Below are positions 1 to 10,745 of a DNA stretch of 64,000 bases, piece after piece. Every line of letters begins with the position of its first letter. Within the stretch, counting starts at the first letter, position 1. Made by a program: the position numbers and the translations under genes. The notes under the pieces were generated by a model. It was not told the origin of the DNA and did not search any database. It saw nothing but the letters and a program-made list of their open reading frames with translations. Origin of the DNA: Rehmannia glutinosa (lineage: Eukaryota > Streptophyta > Magnoliopsida > Lamiales > Orobanchaceae); the NCBI GenBank assembly GCA_016081115.2, contig CM071936.1:80267262-80331261 (forward strand). Direction: 5' to 3'.

Positions 1-230
1 GCCAACTATATTGATATATTGTGATAGCCAATCAACAGTTGGATGGGCACAAAGTAGTATATATAATGGTAAGTCTAGACATATTTGTCAAAGATATAAT
101 ATCATTAGACAGTTGATCTCGAATGGGGTTATGTAGGTGACAATGTGAAGTCAAAGGAAAACCTAGTAGATCTACTAATAAAAGGTATAAATCGAGATCA
201 AATGTACAAGTTTTTAAGGGAAATGAGTTT
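1..230 (+). pseudogene. Ty1/copia pol, C-terminal end of RNase H (partial)
   Basis: Reading the plus strand gives the last part of a copia RNase H: a CDSQSTVGWAQ segment, then YNGKSRHICQR and VKSKENLVDLLIKG. In intact copia elements the matching blocks are CDSQAAI, NGKSRHI and VKSKENIADPLTK, which close the pol polyprotein. The start lies off the left edge of the window. The aspartate of CDS is kept, but a stop and substitutions show decay. It belongs with the 3' untranslated stretch and LTR that follow. Confidence 0.8.
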
Positions 231-1707
231 AAAATCTACAAAATAAGAATGTTCATAGCATTAACTCAACCTTGTGAATTGGAGTTACCAAGACCTTGGT
301 ACTAGGGGTGGGCATTCGGGGTCGGGTTTCTGGTACCCGACCCGACCGGGTATTACCCGATCCGGTCGTGTATTTTCTTAGGAAAGTCGGGTTTCGGGTA
401 CCCGATCGGGTGCCCGCCACTAATCGGGTCGCGTATTGGGTAGTGTATAAATTACCCGAATACCCGATCGGATACCCGACATATTTTTAAAAAAATTAAC
501 CTTTATTTTCATCACCAAATACCAGTAGCAGTTACTCTATAAAATTGATGAGATTTTCGTTAATCATGCTGCCTTAATTATATGACAATTTAGTATTTTA
601 TCCTTTTGTTCTTATATAATTTATCAAGTACTATATCATTCAAGTCTATTTGAATTGCTAATAAATTGGGTAGTACTTTTCAATATTTCATTTTTATCCA
701 CTTTTGTTACTCAGAATACAAATTTACCCAATATATTAATAGAATAAATCATCTCGATCATTCAATAAAAATATATATTTAGCCCAACAATCAAACCGCA
801 CTAAAACCTCCATATTAAAAGCCATTCTTGAAACATGAAAACAATCTCGGACTTTAATTAATTGATGCATTCAATTTTTTTTTTTTTTTTTCACCACAAG
901 TTAGAGAATATCCTCGGGCTTTGACCCCAAAATTTTCCATTTCTCAACAAAACAAATTCACTAAATTGCACCCCAACCCCCATAATGATCCCATACATAA
1001 TTGTGAAACTTTATTGCATCACCATTAAATCATCGCTAATTATCTCTACACATCGTGAATGTTTTGCGATTTTTTTTTTTTTTAATAAAAATCAAAATAC
1101 CCTAACCCGACTTATCGGGTGCACCGACTTTTTGGGTAAGAGTCGGGTAGCCTTAAATACTACCCGACTAGATCGGGCACCGACCCGACTACCCCAGTAA
1201 CCCAACTACCCGACCCGATGCCCACCCCTACTTGGTACGGTGGGTCAACTAAGTTATGAATGTTCAATTTGAACACTTGTAACTTTGTTTCACTCATTCC
1301 CTAACATCCAAGTGGAAAGCCCTGAGAGTGTGGTGAGGTTAAGTTTATCTTTTAATGAATCATATACCTAAAAGGTGGAGTGTGGCAGGATACTCTTTAT
1401 AGGAGACCACCTATATAAGTGAGAAGTATTGGTTGTTTTTACTTGTAATACTTATGAATCTAAGATATTGTCCAAGGTCGAAATGGATAGAACGTAAGAA
1501 CAAAACGTGTTAGAACCTGTTAATGTAAGTACTTTTATCTGGGATTACATAAATGGTTGAATAGTTCAAGACATCGTGTCACTAAGCAACTAATACTAAG
1601 GAAGGTTCAAAGCCACAAACTACCTATCCTGATGCAATAATTGTTTGTCGGAACATTCAAATGAGCCTGCATACATGCATGCATTAATATTCATTCATGT
1701 GGGGGAT
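231..1707 (+). other. Copia 3' untranslated stretch, interrupted by a hAT element
   Basis: This is the region between the copia pol stop and the 3' LTR. No gene is seen. Taking out 303-1230 and one 8-bp repeat joins two stretches that read as ordinary copia 3' sequence, including a 'ggagaccacctatataagtg' block near 1402. Confidence 0.5.
303..1230. mobile_element. Non-autonomous hAT element with perfect 8-bp TSD
   Basis: The element begins TAGGGGTGGGCA and ends TGCCCACCCCTA, a 12-bp perfect terminal inverted repeat of the plant hAT type. It is flanked by the direct repeat CTTGGTAC at 295-302 and 1231-1238, the 8-bp target duplication expected for hAT. Both subterminal zones are packed with CGGGTA/TACCCG and CCCGA/TCGGG motifs, while the centre is AT-rich. 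It has no transposase ORF, so it would need a helper. It sits in the untranslated part of an older copia element. Confidence 0.92.
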
Positions 1708-2250
1708 TATTGGAAATTGGTTTTAGGAAATGGGTTTTGACCCAATTTTGACCAATTATTTACGTGGGATCATTTATTAGTTGTAGAAAATAAATGATAT
1801 AGTCATAATCTACATCGTGGATAAATGAATTTAGCATTTTGAATTTCTCAAAACCAATTTCGGGTGAATGAGAAATTAGTGCATAAAGTAAGCCACTTAA
1901 ATGTCTTTTATATATAGAGATATAAAAGAGTGGGAATGTGGAAAGTCACATCCCACATGAAAAGCATTTCAAATGTTTGACTTCTTTATATAGAGCTTCA
2001 CCAATAATAAGGAGTAATCATGTCGAGCTTCTTATGGTACACCCTAGTGGACCAAGTCAATTTTTGACTAGCCTTGAGCTAGCTCAAAAAGCACCGCACC
2101 GTCCCATCCCGAGCTGGAGCTGAAGCCTTTCAAGATTCTTAGTCGTATTGGGCGCTTTAGAGGCGCACTTTGTATTTCGCAAATACGCACCGTCATGATG
2201 ATCGCAGTTGTTGATCAGAAGGCATGATCTGACAGTCCAGATCGATCGGG
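1708..2250 (+). mobile_element. Copia 3' LTR (partial, right edge uncertain)
   Basis: A purine-rich tract (gtggggga near 1700) is followed by TATTGGAAATTGG, close to the TGTTGGAAATTGG start common in copia LTRs. A TATA-like string and a leader-like stretch follow near 1910. The right edge cannot be fixed because gypsy gag sequence begins near 2265 with no visible 5' LTR of its own. This looks like a deletion or recombination junction. Confidence 0.5.
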
Positions 2251-2264
2251 ACCAAAGGACACAC

Positions 2265-2800
2265 TTGTTCTGAAACAACATATGAACTTTTTGACCAATT
2301 AGCTCGTTTTTGCCCAAGGATGGTTCCTGATGAAGAAGAAAAAGTTAGGATGCTGATAAAAGTACTCCGACCAGAAATGATGTGATCGTTGATGGAGCTA
2401 GTCCTCCAAACATGCAGGCCGAACTTATCAAAGGAGCACTCCGTGCCGAGTACCATGTACAAAAGAACAAAAAGTATTAGCCTCCACAGAACCAGTCTAA
2501 CAATGAAGGGGTCAACCGAACCAAAACTCAAGAAAACAACAATAATAACCAAAATTGGAGAAATAGCAAAAGAAAAGGCAACTTTTAGAATCACAATAAT
2601 CAAGCAGCAGAAAAGAAGTTAAAAGTCCACAATAATACAACAACAATAAAATTATTCTGCCTTGTAACAAATACGGTAAGAAACATCTGGGTAAATGTCG
2701 ATGGGGAACCAATTAGTGCTACTCTTGTGGTCGTGAAGGTCATATATCTAAGGATTGTCCTACCAATACTAATGTCCAATACCAAAGGAAAACATCTATT
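2265..2800 (+). pseudogene. Gypsy gag remnant with CCHC zinc knuckle
   Basis: The reading begins inside a retrotransposon gag domain (blocks ELARFCPRMVPDEEEKVR and QAELIKGALRAEYHVQ in more than one frame). It passes an Asn/Gln-rich linker and reaches a zinc knuckle at 2717-2758 with Cys-X2-Cys-X4-His-X4-Cys spacing (CYSCGREGHISKDC). An in-frame stop lies just upstream of the first Cys. The N-terminal half of gag is missing. Confidence 0.8.
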
Positions 2801-2929
2801 GCTCAACTCAATAACATGAAAACTACCTTGGAAGGACCACTCATAATACAAGGTCGACTGGAAGTTGCACCTGCAAATGCTCGCATTTACACTATAACAA
2901 AGGAGGAAGCTACAACTGAAATCTCTAAT

Positions 2930-3240
2930 GTTGTCACAGGTCAGATTCTCTCACTAACTAAAATTGCATACGTATTTTTTGATACGACGCTACCCATTCA
3001 TTTGTATATAGTTCCTTTGCTGGAAAATAACAAGAAATCTTAAACCATTAACACAAAAAATTGCCACAATATTACCTCCGGAGGATATCCACACATTATC
3101 TATCAGCGATTCCTTTGATGATTCTCGATAAGAAATTCCTCGTTGATCTCATTGTGTTGAATATGCACGATTTTGATATTATCCTAGGAATGGATTTGGG
3201 AAAATATAACGCTATTATCGAATGTCGACGAAAAAGGGTT
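2930..3240 (+). pseudogene. Gypsy aspartic protease remnant
   Basis: The catalytic block that would read F-D-T-G-A-T is FDTTLP here, so the glycine of the DTG triad is lost. The downstream FDIILGMDLGKYNAIIEC block matches the conserved second half of retropepsins, usually DVILGMDWL. A frameshift and stop lie between the two halves. The protease cannot be active. Confidence 0.75.
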
Positions 3241-3514
3241 AATTTAGAACTAAATAATGGGGAACATCGCGTGTTTTTGGGAGAATCAAACAAGAAATCA
3301 AAGATAATTATATCGTCTATGAAGGCAAGAAAGTTATTGGCTAGTGGGTGCATGGGATTTTTGGCTAATATAGTCGACAAAGGACAAGAAGTGAAGTTGA
3401 TGATCAATGAAGTGGCAATAGTTCGAGAGTTCACTAATGTATTTCCTAAAGACTTTCCAAGAATACCACCAGATATAGAGAAATTGAATTTTAAATTGAA
3501 CTCGTACTAGGCAC

Positions 3515-4340
3515 AAATCCAATTTCGAAAGCACCATATAGAATGACCCCATTAAAGTTAAAAGAATTCCATGCTCAATTAAAAGAACTCCTTGAAAAAG
3601 GTTTCATACAACCAAATCATTCACCATGATGAGCTCCAGTATTATTTGTCAAGAAGAAAGATGGGTCTATGAGATTATGTATTGACTATAGGGAGTTGAA
3701 TAAAGTGACCATAAAGAATAAATACTCACTACCCAGAATTGATGATTTGTTTGACAAATTAAAAGGGGTATCAGTATTTTCAAAAATTGATTTAAGATCT
3801 GGTTATCACCAATTGAAGATAAGAGATGGAGATATTTCAAGACAACTTTAGAAGTAGATATGGTCACTATGAATTTATGGTTATGCCTTTTGGTCTTACA
3901 AACGCCCCAACAACTTTTATGGATTTGATGAATCAAGTATTCAAGGATTATCTTGATGAGTTTGTTATAGTATTTATTGACGACATCCTTGTATACTCAA
4001 AGAGTCGACAAGAACATGATATACACTTGAGGATTGTGCTTGAGATATTGAGAGAACATCAATTATATGCAAAATTTTCCAAATGTGGGTTGGTTAGATG
4101 AAGTGTCCTTCTTAGGTCATGTGATATTAAAAGATAGTGTTAAAGTGGATCCAGGCAAAATAGAGGTTGTTCTAAATTGAAAGTAACCTAAGAATGTAAG
4201 TGAAATTAGAAGTTTCTTAGGTTTAGCAGGTTACTATCGAAAGTTTGTGGAGGATTTTTCAAAAATAGCGTTGCCTCTGACTAACTAACGCGCAAATGGA
4301 AAAAGTTTGAATGGAATGATGCCTATGATAGAAGTTTTCA
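3515..4340 (+). pseudogene. Gypsy reverse transcriptase remnant
   Basis: RT blocks are in order: a primer-grip side KKKDGSMRLCIDYRELNK, then IDDLFDKLKG, FSKIDLRSGYHQ, MPFGLTNAPTTFM, and the catalytic box FIDDILVYS at 3973-3999. The FIDD box keeps both aspartates. Stops occur before KKKDG, and frameshifts after GYHQ and after the thumb. The sequence continues into RNase H. Confidence 0.9.
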
Positions 4341-4750
4341 AGAGCTTAAGAATAAATTAACTATATCACCAGTATTGACGATTCTTGAAGGAGAAAAAGG
4401 ATTCTCTATTTATAGTGATGCTTCAAAAATGGGCCTTGGTGCAATTCTGATGTAAAATGATAAAGTGATTACTTATGCATCGAGACACTTGAAGGATTAT
4501 GAAAAGAATTACCCTACTCATGATTTTGCATTGCGGTTGTAGAATTTGCATTGAAAATATGGAGACATTATTTTTATGGAGTCAGATGTAAGATTTGTAC
4601 ATACCATCAGAGCTTGAAATATTTCTTTACACAGAAAGAATTAAACATGAGGCAAAGACGATGGCTTGAATTAGTTAAGGATTATGATTGTGAAATCCTT
4701 TATCCTCCAGGCAAAGAAAATCGAGTATCGGATGCATTGAGTAGTTAATC
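4340..4750 (+). pseudogene. Gypsy RNase H remnant
   Basis: An SIYSDASKMGLG block carries the first catalytic Asp, as in the DASKXGLG of plant gypsy RNase H. It is followed by YASRHLKDYEKNYPTHD, then KYFFTQKELNMRQRRWLELVKDYDCEI and RVSDALSS. The block order is normal. Stops and a frameshift near 4540 break the reading. Confidence 0.85.
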
Positions 4751-4899
4751 ATCAAGAAAACTCATAGCATTGCATGTTATTCCAAAACCTTTACAAAAAG
4801 AGGTTATTGAGTTACAACTTGAAATAATTTTGAGTCGTTTATCAGCGATAACCTTGACCCTAGTCATTTTTGAGCATATTCAAGCAGGTTAAGAAGAGG

Positions 4900-5730
4900 A
4901 CCAACATCTATCCAAAATCAAGGAAGAAGTAATGACTGGAAAATGTCCGGACTTTTGTATCTCCAACGATGGAATTTAAAATTCAAAGGATGGCTCTGTG
5001 TACCAAAAGATTGGTATATGAGAAAACAGATTATGTTAGAAGCCCATGAAACTCCATACTCCATACACCCAGAAGCTACAAAGATGTATTGGGACCTCAA
5101 ACAAAATATTTAGTAGCATGGCATGAAGAAAAATATTGCGAGTTATGTTAACAAGTGTTTGGCATGTCAACAAGTAAAGGTGGAACATCAAAAGCCTGCA
5201 GGACAGTTGCAACCAATTCATATACCAGAAAGCAAGTGGGAATAAATTGTTATGGATTTTATCATTGGGATGTCTAAGACAACTAATGACTATGATGTCA
5301 TTTGGGTAATTATCGATCGACTTACTAAGTCAGCTCATTTTCTTCCAGTTAAAATTACATTTTCAATGGACAAGTTGGCAGAACTCTACGTCAAAGAAAT
5401 AGTTTGCTTACATGGAGTGCCAAAAGACTATAATTTCGGATAGAGATAGTAGATTTACGTCTCACTTTTGGCAGAGTGTACAACGGTCTATGGGTACCAA
5501 ACTAATGTTTAGCACAACCTTCCACCCACAGATCAATGGGCAAACGGAACGAACAAATTGGATTCTTGAAGATATGCTTAGGGCATGCGCTCTTGATTTT
5601 AAAGGAAATTGGTGCAAATGCTTACCACTAGCCGAGTTCGCTTATAATAATAGTTATCTAGCAACAATCGGTATGGCTCCTTATGAGGCATTGTATGGGA
5701 GACGTTGTCGTTCTCCAATTCATTAGCATG
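4900..5730 (+). pseudogene. Gypsy integrase: zinc-binding domain and catalytic core
   Basis: The zinc-binding part shows spaced His residues (near HETPYSIHPEA) and a CLACQQVK pair at about 5040-5180. The catalytic core starts MDFIIGMSKTTNDYD near 5252, with DRLTKSAHF downstream. It continues through SDRDSRFTSHFW near 5441 and TFHPQINGQTERTN near 5520, giving the D, D and E positions. A frameshift separates the first and second Asp blocks near 5430, and a stop occurs at 5727. Confidence 0.88.
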
Positions 5731-6330
5731 AGGCCAGTGAAAAGAAATTGATAGAATCATAACATATCGAGAAGACTGATTTTGTACAAGAGAATTCGGA
5801 AACTGTAGAGGTAATCCAAAAAGTAATTAAAACAGCACAAAGTAGACAGAAAAGTTACGTTGATGTTAGGCGAAGACCATTAGAATCCTCAATTGGGGAC
5901 TTCATCTTCATTAAAGTTTCACCAATGAAAGGAATTATGAGATTTGGGAAGAACGGAAAGCTTGTCCAAGATATGTCGGACCACATATGATTGTTGAAAG
6001 AATTGAAAAAGTTGCTTATAAACTAGAATTATCTCAAGAGATGGCATCATCACATTGTTTTTCATGTATCGATGCTCAAGAAATATGCTTCGGATCCTTC
6101 ACATGTCCTTACACCACAATCGATAGAAATTGATGAGAGTTTCATTATGGAGAAAAACCCACAACAATACTTGATAGGGAGTAAAGAAATTGAGAAAAAA
6201 ATAAATTCTTTTAGTCAAAGTATTATGGTGCAACCACAAAGTTAAAGAAGCCACATGGGAGCGTGAAGATGACATAAGAGCCAAATATCAACATTTATTT
6301 CGAGTTTCAAGGACCAAACTCTTATAAGGT
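5730..6330 (+). pseudogene. Gypsy integrase C-terminus and chromodomain-like end
   Basis: Several frames together give the GPY-like tail (RDFIFIKVSPMKG, RFGK) and, near 6220-6300, a KVKEATWEREDDIRAKYQHLF-type block in two frames. In plant chromoviruses a KVEEATWE motif marks the C-terminal targeting domain. The stop falls just before the purine tract, as expected for the end of pol. Many indels are present. Confidence 0.7.
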
Positions 6331-6338
6331 GGGAGGAT
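6329..6338 (+). other. Polypurine tract of the gypsy element
   Basis: GTGGGAGGAT lies directly before the TGTAATGCCC start of the 3' LTR. This is the place and composition expected of the plus-strand primer. Confidence 0.75.
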
Positions 6339-6703
6339 TGTAATGCCCATATTTTCTTTAATGATTATATAATTTTATTAATCATAAAGATTGATGGTAT
6401 ATTTAACACTAATGATTCATCTAGTGTTATAACAGTGAAGAACGTGAGATCGTGTGCTCGGAAGTTCATGTCAAAAGAATAACGATGGTATATATGGGAC
6501 ATGAGTTATACATATATTTACTATGATGTGTTATGTGTGTATATATGAGAAATTATATGTTATATTGACATTTTATTATGTTAATCAAGTGATTAAATGA
6601 ATTATTTTCATGCACTTCAAACTCATATGTAGTTTATGGACTTGATGATATGTTGTTTTAGTTACAACTTTGTGAACGTTTTTCCCCATTGCATAAGGTG
6701 ATT

Positions 6704-7210
6704 ATTTGGAATTTATGAATATGGTATTTTAAGTACATGTCTTAGGTATATATAGGAACAAGAATTACCTTATTTGAATATGTAAAGTATGAGATATGGC
6801 CCAAACACTAAAGCATACCAAAACTGAAAATATGTAAATTTTCACAGCAGCATGTGCCACTTTCCCAACGTATTTTTCTTATTAAATAGGTTTCTTATCT
6901 GGAATTTTTGAACATGTTAATTTAGATAAATGTCTTAGGTATCTATATAAATAAGAATTACCTTATTTGAATATGTAAAGTATGAGATATGGCCCAAATA
7001 CTAAAGCATGCCAAAACTGAAAATATGAAAAATGTACAACAGCATGTGCCACTTTGCCAACATATTTTTCCCATTAAATAAGTTTCTTATCTCAGATTTT
7101 TTAACATGTTAATTTAGATATATGTCTTAAGTGTCTATATAAAAAAGAATTACCATATTTGAATATGTAAAGTGAGAATTATGGTCCAAACATTAAAGCT
7201 TGCCAAACCA
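6704..7210 (+). repeat. Imperfect tandem repeat, period about 192-193 bp, about 2.6 copies
   Basis: The string 'gtcttag' followed by 'aagaattacc' recurs at about 6739, 6932 and 7124. Each copy continues into 'tttgaatatgtaaagt', 'atggcccaaa' and 'catgtgccactttgcc'. The first two intervals are 193 and 192 bp. Copies differ by scattered substitutions, so the array is old. It lies inside the LTR. Confidence 0.9.
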
Positions 7211-8492
7211 GAAAATTATGTGACAGCTTACTATACCCATGTTGTTGTGGTTGTTATGATTTGTATAAAGCAAGTAAAGCGTCATGGTTGTTCCCTCTTT
7301 GAACCAAAAAATTAAAGGCATATTATTCATGATAAGATCACTATGAAGAAAGCAAGAAAAGTAAGGTATTTATCTTATCAATTGGAACATGGCTAGCAAC
7401 TATTATGTGAGGATGTAGGGGTCCTTTTTCAATACTTTAATATAAGGGACTTGTATCTAGTTATTTTACTGAGAATTCAAGGTTACACATAAGAATAAGA
7501 GGTGTGTTGATCTGCAAAATTAAGAGAGCCAATAAGTTACTTCATTCTAAATAGTTTCCTCAAAAATCTCTATATGCGCCCTTCAAAGAATCAAATCCAA
7601 CTCTTCACCAAAGTGTGCTTATACTTTTTCATACTACTTACCTTGAATTCAATAGTGCATAACATATATCTACACAAGAATTAATCATACAAGTAGTTTC
7701 AACAAAGTTGCATCAAAGGATCTAATGAACCAACCATTTTGTTTATACAAGATCTTGTAAGAATTAAGGTATGCATTTCCAAATTCGGTTTTAATTAGTA
7801 AAATATTATGATCTACAAAGTATTGCTTCATGAGTGCTTTTATAGTTTAGAAAAACTTGGTATATGTCATATATGCTAGGATAAATTTCCAGATCCTTAT
7901 AGTTATTGGTGTTTTTATAATGAATTTTATTTTCTCATTGGACATTCATTCATAAATCTGAAAAATTGTATGATCTCAAATTTTCAAAGCATGTGTAGAA
8001 TGGATATGATTTTATTTATAGTTAATTTTTGGATATGTTATTTCTATATGAATTATTAGTACCCAGTAATTGTAGTAGATTTTTATCTATCCAGTTTAAA
8101 GGATATATAATTTAGAATCCAATATGCTCATAGTGTACGAAATCCTGACAGTTTTTAGGACCAGTGTTAAATAATCCTTTTTTTTTTTACTATAAATGGA
8201 TGTTCATTTACCTTAAGAAAATTTTATTACATGTCATTATGTGTTATGTATAATTCTGCAAAGTTTTAGATTCATATGGAATCTAGGTTGTGAGTTAAAA
8301 ATCGTTCTTTACAATATGCCCAGACTAGAATATAAGCTACCTACACTATTGTATTGAGTTAGAAAATTTGAAAATCATGTATTTCACATCTATTTCGTAG
8401 AGGAAAAATTTGTGATACTATATTAGGATATTAGGTATCATGTTACTAAATTTTACATGAATTAGATATTTATATTATCAGATTAATATTTT

Positions 8493-9835
8493 GAGAAAAT
8501 ATCGTATGAGACCATCTTAAAAATCTCTATCCATGAGATGGGTCGGATCCGGTCAAGTCAACAAAAAAACCCACTGGCCAACAGTTGATCCGCGGTCAAC
8601 AAAAAGTCAACAATCTCAAAATGTAGCATGGTAATACTTTTTGAGAAAACAATAATACGTTTAAGATAAGTAATACTTTTGAGTAAAAAAGTAATGTTTT
8701 AATTAGAAAATATAATACTTTTGATAAAAAAAAAAAGTGATACTCTTTGTTAAATATGGTGCTGAATGTGATGAAAATGCGCAGTGACTTACATAGTGGC
8801 TAGCGAAAAAATTGATATGATTTTAAGGAATAAGTGATACTTTTTATTCAACTTGTAATACTTTTCAGTTCAACTTGCAAACTTTTTCACTTAAACGTGT
8901 AATATTTTTTCACTTAAACCTGTAATACTTTTCTTAACATTGTAATACTTTTCAATACAAAGTGTAATACTTTTCACTTAAACATGTAACAAATTTCACT
9001 TAAAATAGTAGTGTTTTTTTAGTTCATGTAATACTTTTCACTTAAACGTGTAATACTTTTCCTATAAAACAGTAATACCTTTTAAGTTCAATGTGTAATA
9101 CTTCTCAGTTTAACATATAATATTATTTATTTAGATTTGTAATACTTTTCAATTCAACTTCTAATAATTTTTACTTAAATATGTAATACTTTTTACCAAT
9201 AATTTATGAAAAGTATATTTACTTCAACAACATATTTTGCAAAAATAAAAACACAAACCTTCATCATACATCCACCATGAATCAAACTTAAATTGCATGA
9301 AACTGAAACTAAAAAAAAATTTGGAAGAAGATAATATATTCACCTCCATTAGGAATGATGAGGTTTCTTGCTCGTCAAATTATCTATTCAACATTCTCAT
9401 GGAAAACCCATTAATCTAACAAAGAAAATATTCCCACAGATGTCAATAAGCTCCATAACCCATTAATCTTCCATAGAAAATCATCTCAAAGAACATAGTT
9501 TGAAATTATGGATATGTTTCGATTGTTGGAGATAATTAATCGAATAAAAATGAAAATAAGATAGGGATCGAATCTGACCGATCTCACCATGGGCATTCCG
9601 TTGATACAAATTTCATGGCCATCCGGCAACGATGATGACAACAATGCTGGCGGTGACGGGAAACAAAGCAGCGAAGAGAGAGATTGATAAAGAGAGAAAT
9701 CATAGAGAGAGAGAGAGAAGACATCGGAAAGAATGAACCAACAAAAAAACTGAATCAATTATGCGGGTCGGATTGGACGGGTAGACCCGTTTGACAAATA
9801 AGGACCCAGAGGACGGTTCAATATAAGTCTTTGTC
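8493..9835. mobile_element. Mutator-like non-autonomous element with 9-bp TSD
   Basis: Direct repeats TAATATTTT at 8484-8492 and 9836-9844 flank the element, the 9-bp duplication typical of Mutator-like elements. The ends are weak inverted repeats (GAGAAAATATCGTATGAGACC and the complement of the right end, GACAAAGACTTATATTGAACC). GATGGGTCGGATCC-like and GGGTCGGATTGGACGGG blocks face each other inside. There is no transposase. The middle carries a degenerate array of an 11-bp motif. Confidence 0.75.
8628..9200 (+). repeat. Interspersed array of the motif GTAATACTTTT
   Basis: The motif GTAATACTTTT and one- or two-base variants recur more than fifteen times, usually with AC/CACTTAAAC or CAGTTCAAC spacers of about 15-20 bp. 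It occupies the left half of the Mutator-like element. Regular spacing of a short AT-rich word suggests repeated protein-binding sites or expansion of a short unit; neither is proven. Confidence 0.85.
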
Positions 9836-10745
9836 TAATATTTTTAAGTATGTATAGGTCAGAATTTCCAGTTTTAGAGCATTGGGCTTGATCATGTACT
9901 AATGAAGTTTTATGAACCTTATTTAGATCATTTATGAAATCTTATAAATATATATAAATGCATTCTTAATGTTTATAATAATTGTATGTGTTTCTCATGA
10001 AAATATTTGACATGAACATTCCAAGAAGGCGAGCACATCGTGATCAAGACGTTCATCACCCTTAAGTAAAAGATTTCGTAAGTAAACAAGTTAAGTAAGT
10101 ACATTCTCACCTGCAACATGATATAAATTTATGAAATATTTTTTTTAAGTTACATTGATTTCAACATCTTATATTTGAGCATTCTCTATGAAAGGCATTT
10201 ATGGCATTCTATACAAATTATTGATGAGCTTTTCATAAAATTTATGTATCACGTATTATAAGTGTTACACACCCAATGATAATGTTTGTCCCGCTAGGTA
10301 GACTTGTTACGTTTGGTTTGGGATTAGCTACCCTTTTCCTTTCATGACGGCGCGCTAATGATGTTAACGGTGTAACGCTTGGGCCCATAAAGATAAAATG
10401 AATATGCGTATTTTTGTTTATGCATAGAAATAGATGCAACACTTATTTACAATTATCATGCTCATGTTTATGCTTCCATGACCAAAGTTTCAAAAATATT
10501 TTTGTGAGAATTCAAATGTGCTTACGAAGCTTAATGCTTATCAAAGTTACACCATGTTGAAGATAAGAATGTACGAGGATGATTTAAGTTGAATATATGA
10601 GGAGTGTATGTGCAACGATGTGGGATTGGAAATTAAATTACGCCAAGAAAGACATTATATTTTATGGTGCTTCCTCTATCTCCTCCCTTACGCCGGCGGC
10701 ATATTGATTTTCCGATCAATCTCCGTCCAGTTTTCCGTCATTGAG

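Noticed and set aside
296..490. 64-codon open frame
   Set aside because: It lies in the palindromic end of the hAT element and is made of CGGGTA repeats; no protein motif.
2084..3096. Minus-strand open frames opposite gypsy gag
   Set aside because: Shadow frames of the plus-strand gag and protease; composition mirrors the sense strand.
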